Shown: positions 27,744-38,790, counted from the stretch's first letter. The stretch is DNA of 64,000 nt from Yersinia artesiana (GCF_902726545.1 NZ_CACVAD010000015.1:30126-94125); one strand, 5' to 3'. Notes: a model not told the origin generated them from the sequence alone. Translations and numbers: made by a program.

Positions 27744-29738
27744 ATGTCCTCTCGTAAAGAGCTTGCCAACGCGATCCGCGCACTCAGCATGGACGCAGTG
27801 CAAAAAGCGAATTCCGGCCACCCCGGCGCCCCTATGGGCATGGCAGATATTGCCGAAGTTCTGTGGCGTGATTACCTGAACCATAATCCAACCAATCCAC
27901 ACTGGGCTGACCGCGACCGTTTCGTCTTGTCGAATGGTCACGGCTCCATGTTGATCTATAGCCTGCTGCATCTCACTGGTTATGATCTGCCAATGGAAGA
28001 ACTGAAAAACTTCCGTCAGTTACACTCTAAAACGCCAGGTCACCCTGAATATGGTTATACTGCTGGCGTAGAAACCACCACTGGCCCATTGGGTCAGGGC
28101 ATTGCCAACGCCGTGGGTTTTGCCATTGCAGAACGCACACTGGGCGCACAGTTTAACCGCCCAGGCCACGACATCGTTAATCACCACACTTATGCCTTTA
28201 TGGGTGATGGTTGCATGATGGAAGGCATCTCTCATGAAGTTTGCTCACTGGCTGGTACCATGAAGCTGGGTAAACTGACGGCATTCTATGATGACAACGG
28301 TATCTCTATCGACGGTCATGTTGAAGGCTGGTTCACCGATGACACCGCTGCTCGTTTCGAAGCTTACGGTTGGCATGTGGTTCGTGGTGTTGATGGTCAT
28401 AACGCTGATTCCATCAAAGCGGCCATCGAAGAAGCCCACAAAGTTACCGACAAACCATCATTGCTGATGTGCAAAACCATTATCGGTTTTGGTTCGCCGA
28501 AGAAAGCTGGCACCCATGATTCACATGGGGCACCGTTAGGTGCTGATGAAGTTGCTGCGACCCGTGAAGCATTGGGTTGGAAATACCCAGCATTCGAAAT
28601 TCCACAGGATATCTATGCCGCGTGGGATGCTAAAGAAGCTGGTAAGGCCAAAGAAGCTGCCTGGAATGAGAAGTTCACCGCTTACGCTAAAGCGTATCCG
28701 GAACTGGCTGCTGAATTCAAACGCCGCGTTAGCGGTGAGCTGCCAGCTAACTGGGCGACTGAATCCAAGAAATTCATCGAAGAGTTACAAGCTAATCCTG
28801 CCAAAATTGCCAGCCGTAAAGCATCACAAAATGCGCTGGAAGCTTTCGGTAAAGTGTTGCCTGAATTCCTCGGTGGCTCCGCCGACCTGGCACCAAGCAA
28901 CCTGACTATCTGGTCTGGCTCTAAATCTCTGAGTGATGACCTGGCGGGTAACTACATCCACTACGGTGTGCGTGAATTTGGTATGTCCGCCATCATGAAT
29001 GGTATTGCTCTGCACGGTGGTTTTATCCCTTACGGCGCAACCTTCCTGATGTTTGTGGAATATGCCCGTAATGCAGTGCGTATGGCCGCGCTGATGAAAA
29101 TCCGTAGCATCTTTGTTTACACCCACGACTCTATCGGTCTGGGCGAAGATGGCCCAACCCATCAGCCAGTTGAGCAGATGGCAAGCTTGCGTGTGACACC
29201 AAATATGAGCACCTGGCGCCCATGTGACCAGGTTGAGTCTGCGGTAGCGTGGCAATATGCGTTGGAACGTAAAGACGGCCCAAGCGCGCTTATCTTCTCT
29301 CGTCAGAACCTGGCACAACAGCCACGTACTGCTGAGCAGTTAGCCAATATCTCTAAAGGCGCATATGTGCTGAAAGATTGTGCCGGTCAACCTGAACTGA
29401 TCTTTATTGCCACTGGTTCTGAAGTTGAATTGGCGGTTGCTGCTGCTGACCAACTGACTGCTGCTGGCCGTAAAGTGCGCGTGGTGTCTATGCCATCAAC
29501 AGATGCATTCGACAAACAAGATGCGGCTTACCGTGAATCTGTATTGCCATCTGCGGTTAGCGCGCGCGTTGCCGTTGAAGCCGGTATTGCTGATTACTGG
29601 TACAAATACGTCGGTCTGAATGGCGCAGTGGTGGGGATGCACAGCTTTGGTGAATCTGCTCCAGCTGAGTTGCTGTTCAAAGAGTTTGGTTTCACCGTAG
29701 AAAACGTGGTGGCCAAAGCTCAGGCGTTGTTGAAATAG
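27744..29738 (+). CDS. tktA: Transketolase
   Basis: Thiamine diphosphate-dependent transfer of two-carbon units in the non-oxidative pentose phosphate pathway. At 664 residues it matches E. coli TktA. Seen: [18 protein letters not shown], the ThDP motif [19 protein letters not shown]...N, catalytic Glu in [13 protein letters not shown], and [10 protein letters not shown]. Codon usage is strongly biased, as for a highly expressed gene. The tktA-epd-pgk-fbaA order is ancestral in enterics. Confidence 0.98.
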   Translation: MSSRKELANAIRALSMDAVQKANSGHPGAPMGMADIAEVLWRDYLNHNPTNPHWADRDRFVLSNGHGSMLIYSLLHLTGYDLPMEELKNFRQLHSKTPGHPEYGYTAGVETTTGPLGQGIANAVGFAIAERTLGAQFNRPGHDIVNHHTYAFMGDGCMMEGISHEVCSLAGTMKLGKLTAFYDDNGISIDGHVEGWFTDDTAARFEAYGWHVVRGVDGHNADSIKAAIEEAHKVTDKPSLLMCKTIIGFGSPKKAGTHDSHGAPLGADEVAATREALGWKYPAFEIPQDIYAAWDAKEAGKAKEAAWNEKFTAYAKAYPELAAEFKRRVSGELPANWATESKKFIEELQANPAKIASRKASQNALEAFGKVLPEFLGGSADLAPSNLTIWSGSKSLSDDLAGNYIHYGVREFGMSAIMNGIALHGGFIPYGATFLMFVEYARNAVRMAALMKIRSIFVYTHDSIGLGEDGPTHQPVEQMASLRVTPNMSTWRPCDQVESAVAWQYALERKDGPSALIFSRQNLAQQPRTAEQLANISKGAYVLKDCAGQPELIFIATGSEVELAVAAADQLTAAGRKVRVVSMPSTDAFDKQDAAYRESVLPSAVSARVAVEAGIADYWYKYVGLNGAVVGMHSFGESAPAELLFKEFGFTVENVVAKAQALLK

Positions 29739-29816
29739 TTTTTGTTCAAACAGCATGACGTTACCAATGCGATGAATCACTGTAAATGGTGATGAGAATC
29801 TCGGTAATGCACCTGT

Positions 29817-29845
29817 TAAAAGACCGCTCCGGCGGTCTTTTTTTT
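29817..29845 (+). terminator. Intrinsic terminator of tktA
   Basis: Stem AGACCGC with GCGGTCT around a TCCG loop, A-run before and eight Ts after. Confidence 0.95.
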
Positions 29846-29916
29846 CGCCAATTGATGGATGAATTGTGCCCTTTATCAGGCAGATATTCCTTTTATGATT
29901 AGTTTGGTTTATTCTG

Positions 29917-29932
29917 GCTGAAGCGTTTCAGT
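29917..29932. promoter_or_regulatory. Cra (FruR) operator upstream of epd-pgk-fbaA
   Basis: GCTGAAGCGTTTCAGT matches the palindromic Cra consensus TGAAACGTTTCA at 11 of 12 positions. It lies 146 bases before epd in the 339-bp tktA-epd gap. Cra control of epd-pgk in E. coli supports the call. The rest of the gap holds the tktA terminator and no gene. Confidence 0.75.
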
Positions 29933-30077
29933 CATGATTCATTTCCCATTTCAGCCGATTTCGCTGAGGAAAAAGCCGGGAGTATTCTGGCTGAATTGTG
30001 ATAAGACGATTAACATCTTAGGGTGCGCTGAAGTACGCTATGGGGTTGCATGATAATAACCAGAAACAGGGAGTAAC

Positions 30078-31094
30078 ATGACAATCCGCATAGCAATAAA
30101 TGGCTTTGGCCGTATTGGTCGTAGCGTTTTACGCGCATTGTATGAATCAGGTCGTCGGGCCGAGATTTCAGTCGTTGCAATTAATGAGTTGGCTAATGCG
30201 GAAGGGATGGCCCATCTGTTGAAGTATGACTCCAGCCATGGCCGGTTTGCCTGGGATGTTCGTCAGGAATGTGACAAATTATACGTCGGGGACGATGTTA
30301 TCCGGCTGATACATCAGCCAGAAATAGGGCAGTTACCCTGGGGTGAGTTAGGAATTGATGTTGTTCTGGATTGTAGCGGTGTTTATGGTAGCCGTGCCGA
30401 TGGCGAGGCGCATTTAACCTCCGGTGCCAAAAAGGTGCTGTTTGCCCATCCCGGTGGACATGATTTGGACGCTACAGTGGTTTATGGGGTTAACCATCAG
30501 GATTTACAGGCGGATCACCGAATTGTTTCCAACGCCTCCTGTACTACGAACTGTATTATTCCTATTATTCAGTTGTTGGATGTGGCCTTTGGCATCGAGT
30601 CCGGCACTGTCACCACCATTCATTCATCAATGAATGACCAGCCTGTTATTGATGCTTATCATCAGGATTTACGCCGTACCCGAGCAGCAAGCCAGTCCAT
30701 TATCCCGGTTGATACCAAACTGGCAGCAGGGATTACCCGTATTTTTCCGAAGTTTTGTGACAGGTTTGAAGCTATCTCGGTACGGGTGCCAACGATCAAT
30801 GTAACGGCGATCGATTTAAGCGTCAGCGTTACAAGCCCGGTTGGTGTAGCCGAGGTTAACCAGCTTTTGCAAAAGGCAGCAAGAGGTTCATTTCGTGGTA
30901 TAGTTGACTATACGGAATTACCATTGGTGTCGACCGATTTTAACCATGATCCGCACAGTGCGATTGTTGATTGCACCCAGACGCGGGTCAGCGGGCAGCA
31001 CCTGATTAAGACGTTGGTATGGTGCGATAACGAATGGGGTTTCGCCAATAGAATGTTGGATACGACATTGGCGATGGCCAGAAGTGGTTTCTAG
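30078..31094 (+). CDS. epd: D-erythrose-4-phosphate dehydrogenase
   Basis: NAD-dependent oxidation of erythrose 4-phosphate to 4-phosphoerythronate, the entry to pyridoxal phosphate synthesis. It is a GapA paralogue of 338 residues: Rossmann [19 protein letters not shown], active-site Cys in [29 protein letters not shown] at the end. The [10 protein letters not shown] stretch separates Epd from GapA, which has TTHAYTATQ at this position. First gene of the epd-pgk-fbaA cluster; PLP links it to SpeA, SpeC and YggS. Confidence 0.96.
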   Translation: MTIRIAINGFGRIGRSVLRALYESGRRAEISVVAINELANAEGMAHLLKYDSSHGRFAWDVRQECDKLYVGDDVIRLIHQPEIGQLPWGELGIDVVLDCSGVYGSRADGEAHLTSGAKKVLFAHPGGHDLDATVVYGVNHQDLQADHRIVSNASCTTNCIIPIIQLLDVAFGIESGTVTTIHSSMNDQPVIDAYHQDLRRTRAASQSIIPVDTKLAAGITRIFPKFCDRFEAISVRVPTINVTAIDLSVSVTSPVGVAEVNQLLQKAARGSFRGIVDYTELPLVSTDFNHDPHSAIVDCTQTRVSGQHLIKTLVWCDNEWGFANRMLDTTLAMARSGF

Positions 31095-31196
31095 TATTGC
31101 ATGCTAACGTATTGTTTTTCCGTGTTTTATTGCGGTTTTATCAACGTTGATGTGCAGCTTATGCAACTTTAAAGAGAATCAACAAGAGGATTCACC

Positions 31197-32360
31197 ATGT
31201 CTGTAATTAAGATGACCGATCTGGATCTGGCTGGCAAACGCGTGCTGATCCGTGCGGACCTCAATGTTCCGGTAAAAGATGGCAAAGTGACTTCTGATGC
31301 GCGTATCCGTGCATCTCTGCCGACCATTGAAACGGCATTGAAGCAAGGCGCTAAAGTAATGGTTACCTCTCACCTGGGTCGTCCGACCGAAGGCGAGTAC
31401 AATGAAGAGTTCTCCTTGCTGCCAGTCGTTAACTACCTGAAAGACAAATTGTCTGCTCCGGTACGTTTGGCGAAAGATTATCTGGACGGCGTTGAAATTG
31501 CAGCTGGCGAGTTGGTTGTTCTGGAAAACGTTCGCTTTAACAAAGGCGAAAAGAAAGACGACGAAACTCTGGCCAAAAAATATGCCGCACTGTGTGATGT
31601 CTATGTGATGGATGCTTTTGGTACTGCTCACCGCGCACAGGCTTCTACTCACGGCGTGGGTAAATTTGCCCCTATCGCGTGTGCTGGCCCGCTGTTGTCA
31701 GCAGAACTGGAAGCTTTGGGCAAAGCACTGGGTAACCCAGCGCGTCCAATGGTTGCCATCGTAGGCGGTTCTAAAGTTTCAACCAAACTGACTGTATTGG
31801 GTGCGCTGTCTAAAATTGCAGACCAACTGATTGTTGGTGGCGGTATCGCCAATACCTTCGTTGCCGCTCAAGGCAATAACGTCGGTAAATCTCTGTATGA
31901 AGCAGACCTGATTCCAGAAGCGAAACGTCTGCTGGAAACTTGTGATATCCCAGTACCTACCGATGTGCGTGTTGCGACCGAGTTCTCTGAAACTGCAACT
32001 GCAACGCTGAAACCAGCTAACCAAATCAAAGATGACGAACAAATTCTGGACTTGGGCGACGAATCTGCGGAGCGTCTGGCTGAGATCCTGAAAAACGCCA
32101 AAACCATTCTGTGGAATGGTCCGGTTGGTGTGTTCGAGTTCCCTAACTTCCGTAAAGGGACCGAAATCGTGGCTCGCGCCATCGCAGAGAGTGAAGCATT
32201 CTCAATTGCGGGCGGTGGTGACACTCTGGCAGCAATCGATCTGTTCGGTATTGCTGACCAAATCTCCTACATCTCCACTGGCGGCGGCGCTTTCCTTGAG
32301 TTCGTAGAAGGGAAAAAACTGCCAGCAGTTGTGATGCTGGAAGAGCGCGCTAAGCAGTAA
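31197..32360 (+). CDS. pgk: Phosphoglycerate kinase
   Basis: Transfers phosphate from 1,3-bisphosphoglycerate to ADP in glycolysis. At 387 residues it equals E. coli Pgk. Seen: [22 protein letters not shown], the hinge region with [18 protein letters not shown] and the nucleotide loop [10 protein letters not shown]. It is 102 bases after epd; codon bias indicates high expression. Confidence 0.98.
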   Translation: MSVIKMTDLDLAGKRVLIRADLNVPVKDGKVTSDARIRASLPTIETALKQGAKVMVTSHLGRPTEGEYNEEFSLLPVVNYLKDKLSAPVRLAKDYLDGVEIAAGELVVLENVRFNKGEKKDDETLAKKYAALCDVYVMDAFGTAHRAQASTHGVGKFAPIACAGPLLSAELEALGKALGNPARPMVAIVGGSKVSTKLTVLGALSKIADQLIVGGGIANTFVAAQGNNVGKSLYEADLIPEAKRLLETCDIPVPTDVRVATEFSETATATLKPANQIKDDEQILDLGDESAERLAEILKNAKTILWNGPVGVFEFPNFRKGTEIVARAIAESEAFSIAGGGDTLAAIDLFGIADQISYISTGGGAFLEFVEGKKLPAVVMLEERAKQ

Positions 32361-32368
32361 TTTAGATA

Positions 32369-32400
32369 ACGGGGGGCGAGAGCCGCCCGTTTCGCTTTTA
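32369..32400 (+). terminator. Possible attenuating hairpin between pgk and fbaA
   Basis: Stem ACGGGGGGC (32369-32377) with GCCGCCCGT (32382-32390), one mismatch, then a TTTCGCTTTT tail. Probably partial termination, or a barrier that sets the pgk:fbaA ratio. Confidence 0.4.
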
Positions 32401-32522
32401 GCCAATGTTTCGCTTTTTAGCTAATGAAGCTGTGAGCTTTAGGCTGGCGAAAACCGATTTACATTTAGGGCCTATCCTCTCGGATAGCTGCTATCTTCAG
32501 TCGACGAAACAGGACAACGTAC

Positions 32523-33602
32523 ATGTCTAAAATTTTTGATTTCGTAAAACCAGGTGTCATCACAGGTGATGACGTGCAGAAAGTGTTCGCAGTAGCAAAA
32601 GAAAACAACTTTGCTCTGCCAGCGGTTAACTGTGTCGGCACCGACTCTATCAACGCAGTGCTGGAAACAGCAGCCAAAGTGCGTGCGCCAGTTATCGTTC
32701 AGTTCTCTAACGGTGGTGCAGCATTTATCGCAGGTAAAGGCGTGAAGACTGACGTGCCACAAGGCGCTGCAATCTTGGGTGCTATCTCTGGTGCGCACCA
32801 TGTGCATCAGATGGCTGAACACTATGGTGTTCCAGTTATTCTGCATACCGACCATTGCGCCAAGAAATTGCTGCCATGGTTAGACGGCTTGTTGGATGCG
32901 GGCGAAAAACACTTCGCTGCAACCGGCAAACCACTGTTCTCTTCTCACATGATCGACCTGTCTGAAGAGTCCCTGGAAGAAAATATCGAAATTTGCAGCA
33001 AGTACCTGACTCGTATGTCAAAACTGGGTATGACGCTGGAAATCGAACTGGGTTGCACCGGTGGTGAAGAAGATGGCGTGGACAACAGCCACATGGACGC
33101 ATCTTCTCTGTACACTCAGCCACAAGATGTTGATTATGCGTACGAAAAACTGAACGCAATCAGCCCACGTTTCACTATCGCGGCTTCTTTCGGTAACGTG
33201 CACGGTGTTTACAAACCAGGTAACGTGAAACTGACCCCAACTATTCTGCGTGATTCTCAGGATTATGTTTCTAAGAAACACAATCTGCCGCACAACAGCC
33301 TGAACTTCGTGTTCCACGGCGGTTCAGGTTCTACTGCTGCTGAAATTAAAGAAGCAGTAAGCTACGGCGTAGTGAAAATGAATATCGATACCGATACCCA
33401 GTGGGCAACATGGGAAGGTATTCTGAATTACTACAAAAAGAACGAAGGCTATCTGCAAGGCCAACTGGGTAACCCAGAAGGTGCTGATAAGCCGAACAAG
33501 AAATACTACGATCCACGCGTATGGCTGCGTGCCGCTCAGACTTCAATGATTACCCGTCTGGAACTGGCATTCAAAGAACTGAACGCTGTCGACGTATTGT
33601 AA
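32523..33602 (+). CDS. fbaA: Fructose-bisphosphate aldolase class II
   Basis: Zinc-dependent cleavage of fructose 1,6-bisphosphate into dihydroxyacetone phosphate and glyceraldehyde 3-phosphate. At 359 residues it has E. coli length. Zinc/catalytic motif LHTDHCAKKLLPWLDGLLDA; ELGCTGGEEDGVDNS; ASFGNVHGVYKPGN; FHGGSGST phosphate loop. It is 162 bases after pgk and closed by a strong terminator. Confidence 0.98.
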   Translation: MSKIFDFVKPGVITGDDVQKVFAVAKENNFALPAVNCVGTDSINAVLETAAKVRAPVIVQFSNGGAAFIAGKGVKTDVPQGAAILGAISGAHHVHQMAEHYGVPVILHTDHCAKKLLPWLDGLLDAGEKHFAATGKPLFSSHMIDLSEESLEENIEICSKYLTRMSKLGMTLEIELGCTGGEEDGVDNSHMDASSLYTQPQDVDYAYEKLNAISPRFTIAASFGNVHGVYKPGNVKLTPTILRDSQDYVSKKHNLPHNSLNFVFHGGSGSTAAEIKEAVSYGVVKMNIDTDTQWATWEGILNYYKKNEGYLQGQLGNPEGADKPNKKYYDPRVWLRAAQTSMITRLELAFKELNAVDVL

Positions 33603-33625
33603 TTCAGTCTTATTTTGACTGATTG

Positions 33626-33649
33626 AAAAGGCCCTGCGGGGCCTTTTTT
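33626..33649 (+). terminator. Intrinsic terminator of fbaA
   Basis: AAAAGGCCC-TGCG-GGGCC stem-loop followed by six Ts, 24 bases after the stop. Confidence 0.95.
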
Positions 33650-33847
33650 CGTTTATAGCGCTGACGGTATGGATGTAACGGTGAACTGATAGTGGGCTAT
33701 CTATCCGTATCCGTTCACCGGCTATCAAAATTGGCAACACGGCCTATTGTTGGTTACCCTAAACAGGCATGGCTGTCATAGTGGTTAGCAATGGCGGTAA
33801 TTTTTGCGTAATCTCCCCAGCGGGGACTTTTTTGTAGGGTGGTTTAA

Positions 33848-34717
33848 ATGGAAGAATTAAACGTAGTTGATGGAATCAATGAAGCGAGTACCTGGTTGGT
33901 GAATAATCAGGAGTTACTGATTCAATATGCGGTCAATCTGATCGCAGCCTTATTGATTCTGATTGTGGGTTCGATCATTGCCAAAGTGGTATCACGCACG
34001 CTCGGCCGAGTGATGAAATTGCGCGGAATTGATATCACTGTTGCGGATTTTTTGGCGGCAATGGTGCGTTACAGTATTCTGGCTTTCACTATTGTGGCGG
34101 TTCTGGGGCGTCTTGGGGTGCAAACCGCGTCAGTGATTGCTGTCATCGGTGCTGCCGGTTTAGCGGTTGGTTTGGCGCTGCAAGGCTCTCTGTCTAACTT
34201 TGCCGCAGGTGTGTTGCTGGTGGCCTTCCGTCCGTTTAAAGCGGGTGAGTACGTCGATCTGGGTGGCGTAGCCGGTACCGTGGTGCAGGTGCAGATTTTC
34301 TCAACCACGTTACGGACGGTTGACGACAAAATCATTGTTGTACCGAATGGTAAAATCATCGCCAACAATATAATCAATACTACCCGTGAACCCAACCGCC
34401 GTACTGATATGGTCATTGGCGTCGCCTATGATGCTGACATTGATGTGGTGAAGAAAGTGTTGGGTGACATCATTGCGGCTGATTCACGCATCCTACATGA
34501 CCAAGGCGTTACGATACGTTTAAATGAGATGGCGGCCTCGTCATTAAACTTTACCGTGCGTGTCTGGACCACCAATGGCGATGCCATGGAAGTATATTGG
34601 GATCTGATGGAAAACTTCAAACGCGCATTGGATGCCCACAAAATCGGCATTCCATATCCACAGATGGATGTGCATTTGCATCAGGTTGATAAAGCAGAAT
34701 CTGCTCCGACAGCATAA
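33848..34717 (+). CDS. mscS: Small-conductance mechanosensitive channel
   Basis: Inner-membrane channel that opens on membrane tension to release solutes during hypo-osmotic shock. At 289 residues it has E. coli-like length. Three membrane helices: about 28-55, 65-90 and the pore-lining glycine/alanine-packed TM3, [20 protein letters not shown], followed by the kinked [10 protein letters not shown]. The cytoplasmic beta domain ([14 protein letters not shown]) and vestibule follow. Sits between fbaA and argO as in E. coli; a YPAL element follows the gene. Confidence 0.96.
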   Translation: MEELNVVDGINEASTWLVNNQELLIQYAVNLIAALLILIVGSIIAKVVSRTLGRVMKLRGIDITVADFLAAMVRYSILAFTIVAVLGRLGVQTASVIAVIGAAGLAVGLALQGSLSNFAAGVLLVAFRPFKAGEYVDLGGVAGTVVQVQIFSTTLRTVDDKIIVVPNGKIIANNIINTTREPNRRTDMVIGVAYDADIDVVKKVLGDIIAADSRILHDQGVTIRLNEMAASSLNFTVRVWTTNGDAMEVYWDLMENFKRALDAHKIGIPYPQMDVHLHQVDKAESAPTA

Positions 34718-34769
34718 AATCGGATAAGTAATTCACATAATCAACACAGGCTATTTTGGGCCCGTTGAG

Positions 34770-34931
34770 GTTAATGACAAAGTACCCGTAACGGTGAAAA
34801 CAGGCAAATCGTAAAGACGCCGTAAACCCTTCCCTGGGGGCTCGAGCCGCGCCATCCTTGGCGCGGACGCTTTACTCTTCTACCTGCCTTCACCTTGCAA
34901 GATCGAGTTATCGAGGTTTGTCAGCAGTCTG
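34770..34931. repeat. YPAL element inserted at the mscS terminator
   Basis: 162-bp nested palindrome: GACAAA/TTTGTC outer arms, GGTGAAAACAGG with a CCTGCCTTCACC partner, GTAAAGACGCC with GGACGCTTTAC, and core CCGCGCC-ATCCTT-GGCGCGG. Imperfect 15-bp direct repeats flank it, 34748-34762 and 34935-34949 (12/15). The right copy with its flank (CAGGC-like arm and GGCCTG then T-run) is terminator-like. YPALs of yersiniae are known to target rho-independent terminators. Confidence 0.8.
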
Positions 34932-35116
34932 CGCGGGCTATTCTTGGCCTGTTTTTTCTTTCTTTTTCACGTATGCGTTTTAGTTTTCCTATTATTAGTT
35001 TTACTTATAGTAGATAAGAAATATCAATTTCCTCTGATGGTTTTATCCCCGTACTATGCTGCTAATTCCTCTCCAATTCTCTCAATCAGTTTTGAGTATT
35101 ATTTAAAGGTAACAGT
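34932..35116 (+). other. argO upstream region
   Basis: Contains the downstream remainder of the mscS terminator (GGCCTGTTTTTT at 34946-34957) and then an AT-rich segment leading to argO. The argO promoter, expected to be activated by ArgP, should be here; I could not place its hexamers with confidence. Confidence 0.4.
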
Positions 35117-35734
35117 ATGTTAGCCGTATTTTTGCAAGGTTTTGCCCTGAGTGCAGCTATGATCCTCCCCCTTGGGCCGCAAAATGCTTTTGTGATGAAT
35201 CAGGGAATTAAGCGGCAACATCATTTGATGAGTGCATCATTGTGTGCCCTTAGTGACATCATCTTGATTTGCGCCGGTATTTTTGGCGGTAGCGCCTTAC
35301 TGAACCGCTCTCCCTTGCTGCTGGCACTGGTCACCTGGGGCGGCGTAGCATTTTTGTTATGGTATGGCTGGGGGGCGCTGATGGCCGCATGGCGTGGCGA
35401 TAGCTCATCTGCTGCGGTTGCCGCTGGTGCACAAGGGCGCTGGCGCATTATCGTGACATTATTGGCGGTGACCTGGCTTAACCCGCATGTTTATCTGGAT
35501 ACCTTTGTAGTGCTGGGGAGCTTGGGAGGCCAGTTATTACCTGATGTTCGGCCCTGGTTTGCTTTTGGTGCCGTGAGCGCCTCAGTTGCCTGGTTTTTTG
35601 CTCTGGCGTTGTTAGCGGCGTGGCTATCGCCGTGGCTTAATCGTCCTGCCTCACAGCGGGTCATCAATTTGCTGGTGGGAGGCGTGATGTGGTTTATCGC
35701 TTTTCAGTTAGCACGACAGGGATTAAACCTATAA
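35117..35734 (+). CDS. argO: Arginine exporter
   Basis: LysE-family inner-membrane exporter of arginine (and canavanine). At 205 residues with six hydrophobic segments. Family signature [19 protein letters not shown] near the start and [16 protein letters not shown] in the middle. In E. coli it is activated by ArgP with arginine and blocked by lysine, and argP lies close by here (37595). ATG follows AAAGGTAAC. Confidence 0.95.
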   Translation: MLAVFLQGFALSAAMILPLGPQNAFVMNQGIKRQHHLMSASLCALSDIILICAGIFGGSALLNRSPLLLALVTWGGVAFLLWYGWGALMAAWRGDSSSAAVAAGAQGRWRIIVTLLAVTWLNPHVYLDTFVVLGSLGGQLLPDVRPWFAFGAVSASVAWFFALALLAAWLSPWLNRPASQRVINLLVGGVMWFIAFQLARQGLNL

Positions 35735-35787
35735 GTTTTTATCATTAATCCGAATCCCTAATTGAGTCAGATATGCTACGGTTGTCT

Positions 35788-35914
35788 TATACCCGTCATA
35801 CTTCAAGCTGCAGGGGTGTTGGCTGTCTTCGCTCACCCGAATCATTGACTGGCGTCAACTCAAGGGGACTCGCTCAGTTGCCGCCTTCATGCAACTCGAA
35901 TTATTTAGGGTATA
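35788..35914. repeat. ERIC element, canonical 127 bp
   Basis: Full-length, ends TATACCCGTCATACTTCAAG and GAATTATTTAGGGTATA, with the usual GCTCACCCGAATCA / TCAAGGGGACTCGC internal arms. It ends 31 bases before the yggE GTG start. A frame reading through it (35773-36072) is not a gene. Confidence 0.92.
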
Positions 35915-35944
35915 GTTTTATTATGATTATCTTAGGAGGCTTCC

Positions 35945-36700
35945 GTGAAGTTGAAGACATTGGCTTTGGCCGCAATGATGGGATTAGGGACGTTACCTTT
36001 GGCGCTACAAGTTCAAGCCGCCGAAGTGCCAGAAGGGCCGCATGTTGTTACCTCCGGTACTGCCAGTGTTGATGCAACACCGGATATCGCTACTATTGCC
36101 ATTGAAGTGAGTGTCTCTGCCAAAGATGCCGCAGATGCCAAAAAACAGGCAGATACCCGCGTCGCACAATATTTTGATTTCTTGCGTAAGAGTGGCATTG
36201 AGAAAAAAGATATCAATGCTGCCAATATACGCACCCAACCTGAATACGATTACCAAAAAACCGGTGAAGCTGTATTGAAAGGCTACCGCGCGGTACGTCA
36301 GGTTCAGGTGACACTGCGCCAACTGGATAAGTTGAATGAGTTGCTGGATGGCGCGCTAAAATCGGGTCTGAATGAGATTCGTGCAGTGGAGTTGGGTGTC
36401 GCCAATCCGGACACTTACCGTGAACAGGCACGTAAAAAAGCCATTGAAAATGCCATTAGTCAGGCAGGTGCATTGGCTGACGGATTTAAGGTGAAATTAG
36501 GGCAGGTATACAGCATCCGTTACCATGTTGCTAACTACCAGCCAATGCCGGTAGCGCGTATGTTCAAGAGTGCTGAGGCTGCACCAGCCACTGATGCCGC
36601 CCAAACTTACGAACAGCAGACTATTCATTTCGATGATCAGGTTGATGTGGTATTTGAATTGAAAACCAGTTCTAACACGCCAGCGCCTGCCGCCAAATAA
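35945..36700 (+). CDS. yggE: SIMPL-domain periplasmic protein (oxidative stress defense)
   Basis: A 251-residue exported protein with a SIMPL domain; E. coli YggE lowers reactive oxygen stress by an unknown mechanism. GTG start five bases after AGGAGG (35934-35939). Signal peptide LKTLALAAMMGLGTLPLALQ...AA. The domain core is SGTASVDATPDIATIAIEVS, then the repeated TQPEYDYQKTGEAVLKGYRA region and DDQVDVVFEL at the end. Convergent with argP, one base apart. Confidence 0.93.
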   Translation: MKLKTLALAAMMGLGTLPLALQVQAAEVPEGPHVVTSGTASVDATPDIATIAIEVSVSAKDAADAKKQADTRVAQYFDFLRKSGIEKKDINAANIRTQPEYDYQKTGEAVLKGYRAVRQVQVTLRQLDKLNELLDGALKSGLNEIRAVELGVANPDTYREQARKKAIENAISQAGALADGFKVKLGQVYSIRYHVANYQPMPVARMFKSAEAAPATDAAQTYEQQTIHFDDQVDVVFELKTSSNTPAPAAK

Positions 36701-36701
36701 G

Positions 36702-37595
36702 CTAGTCTTGCCGCAATACCTGACGCCCGTAAGATAACAGGGCGTCAGTCACCTTTCTCATCGTCCGGCTTTCTGGCGCGAATCGATGCCAGAACAGCAT
36801 TCGCCGTTGCAATAATCCCGGCGTCAGATTAATCAACTCACCAGATGCCAACTCTTTTTCAATTTGCAGATGCGGGATCATACAGCAGGTAGTGCCTTGT
36901 CTTGCCAACTGCACAAACGCTTCTGACGAGTTAACGATATGGCAGGGCACGCTGCCCGGTGACAAATCGAAATTCTGCTGTAAAAACGCCTGATGCATAT
37001 CATCCAAATGGTCAAAGGCCACCGCAGGTGCTTTCAGCAATGCCGAGCGGGTCACGCCATTGGGGAAATAACGTTCTGCAAAGGGTTTCGAGGCAACAAA
37101 CAGGTAATCCAGTGCGCCGAGCTGATCAACCAGGCAGCTTGGTAGCGGTTGCGGCTGGATACTGACTGCACCCACTACTTCGCCACGACGTAACCGTTCT
37201 TGAGTTCGGGTTTCATCTTCGACTTGTAAATTCAGCCGGATAGGGGAGTCTGCCAACACCGGTTTTAATGCCGGCAGGAGCCAGGTTGCCAGGCTGTCGG
37301 CGTTGACCGCCAATGACAGCAGCAGCGGTGTATCACCGCCGTTATCATTGCCGAGCCACTCTTCTTCCAGCAATTCGACCTGATGCAGCAAGGCGAGCAG
37401 CTTCTGCCCTTGTTCAGTCGGACGGGGGGGCACAGTGCGCACCAACAGTGGTTGACCGAACAGATTCTCCAACTGCTTAATGCGTTGAGATACCGCCGAT
37501 TGGGTGATGCAAAGTTTTTGTGCAGCGCGTTCAAAACCGCGTTCACGGATCACCGCGTCCAGCGCTTGTAGCGTACGGTAGTCTGGGCGTTTCAT
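36702..37595 (-). CDS. argP: LysR-family regulator ArgP (IciA)
   Basis: Activator of argO and other arginine/lysine-responsive genes. The start at 37595 gives 297 residues beginning [20 protein letters not shown], the E. coli length; a second ATG at 37604 abuts its own Shine-Dalgarno. The winged helix is [20 protein letters not shown]; the effector domain is nearly identical to E. coli. Divergent from rpiA across 219 bases. Confidence 0.96.
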   Translation of the reverse strand: MKRPDYRTLQALDAVIRERGFERAAQKLCITQSAVSQRIKQLENLFGQPLLVRTVPPRPTEQGQKLLALLHQVELLEEEWLGNDNGGDTPLLLSLAVNADSLATWLLPALKPVLADSPIRLNLQVEDETRTQERLRRGEVVGAVSIQPQPLPSCLVDQLGALDYLFVASKPFAERYFPNGVTRSALLKAPAVAFDHLDDMHQAFLQQNFDLSPGSVPCHIVNSSEAFVQLARQGTTCCMIPHLQIEKELASGELINLTPGLLQRRMLFWHRFAPESRTMRKVTDALLSYGRQVLRQD

Positions 37596-37814
37596 CGGAG
37601 TCATCTCTCCAAATATTAAATTAATACCGCACTATGCCACATTTTGGTCATTTATCTATGTTGGAATGCCGAGTGGCTCGCCACAAATAAACCGGCATAA
37701 CTGTGATCCAGCTAAAATTAACCATCACTTGAGTTGGCTTTATTGCGATGTTTTATCATTTATATGCTCTATAATGACGTCAGGTTTTCTTTCACATCAA
37801 GGCGTGAACTTACC

Positions 37815-38477
37815 ATGACTCAGGATGAACTTAAAAAAGCAGTGGGCTGGGCAGCATTAGAATATGTTAAACCCGGTACTATCGTTGGGGTCGGCACCGG
37901 CTCTACTGCGGCGCATTTTATTGATGCTCTCGCTTCCATCAAAGGCCAGATCGAAGGAGCAGTTTCCAGCTCTGATGCTTCAACCGCTAAACTGAAAGGT
38001 TATGGCATTCAGGTATTTGATTGCAACGAAGTCGACGAGCTGGATATCTATGTCGATGGTGCTGATGAAATTAACAGCCAAATGCAGATGATCAAAGGTG
38101 GCGGTGCAGCTCTGACCCGCGAGAAAATCATTGCAGCCATTGCTCGTAAATTTATCTGTATTGCCGATGCTTCCAAGCAGGTTGATGTGCTGGGTAAATT
38201 CCCGTTGCCGGTCGAAGTTATCCCGATGGCCCGTTCTTATGTGGCGCGCGAGCTGGTGAAATTAGGCGGGTTACCTGAATACCGCCAGAATGTTTTGACC
38301 GATAACGGCAATGTTATTTTAGATGTCCATAATTTGACTATTTTGGATGCCATCGCACTGGAAAATAAAATTAATAATATTGCCGGTGTTGTCACTGTGG
38401 GCTTATTTGCCAACCGAGGCGCAGATGTAGCGCTGATTGGCACTGCCGATGGTGTTAAAACAGTAGAACTTAAGTGA
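37815..38477 (+). CDS. rpiA: Ribose-5-phosphate isomerase A
   Basis: Interconverts ribose 5-phosphate and ribulose 5-phosphate. The start at 37815 ([18 protein letters not shown]) gives 220 residues; 27 upstream in-frame residues lack a match. Seen: [35 protein letters not shown] with the catalytic Asp, and LTREKI with the Glu base, REKI. Works with TktA in the pentose phosphate pathway. Confidence 0.96.
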   Translation: MTQDELKKAVGWAALEYVKPGTIVGVGTGSTAAHFIDALASIKGQIEGAVSSSDASTAKLKGYGIQVFDCNEVDELDIYVDGADEINSQMQMIKGGGAALTREKIIAAIARKFICIADASKQVDVLGKFPLPVEVIPMARSYVARELVKLGGLPEYRQNVLTDNGNVILDVHNLTILDAIALENKINNIAGVVTVGLFANRGADVALIGTADGVKTVELK

Positions 38478-38492
38478 TCGGCTAATGTGTAT

Positions 38493-38530
38493 TCAGGATG
38501 AGGTCTGGTCACTTCATCCTGATAATTTTT
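38493..38530 (+). terminator. Intrinsic terminator of rpiA
   Basis: Stem TCAGGATGA (38493-38501) with TCATCCTGA (38514-38522), then TAATTTTT. The remaining gap to serA (to 38790) is AT-rich, the likely site of Lrp-type control of serA, with no gene. Confidence 0.85.
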
Positions 38531-38790
38531 GCCTTTAAATATCTTTTCTTAAAATGGTTAAATTTGGTGATATATATCACATTTACTCATTTCATTTTAT
38601 TAACCTGCCATTAACTCTCTCTCCGCTAGTTTTTTATTCCATAAATTAACATTTGCACTGTTTGTTATGCTGACAGTCAGGCAATCGTTTGTATTGCTGC
38701 ATGCGAAATATTTGTTATGTTGACTGGGTGCTGACCGGATTCATTCGATATCGGCAGCCACATCTGAAGTCTGAAAATAGGGTCGGGGAC

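Noticed and set aside
28824..29318. Minus-strand frame of 164 codons
   Set aside because: Antisense to tktA; a consequence of its biased codon use.
35773..36072. Plus-strand frame of 99 codons before and over the start of yggE
   Set aside because: It reads through a canonical ERIC element and then out of frame through yggE.
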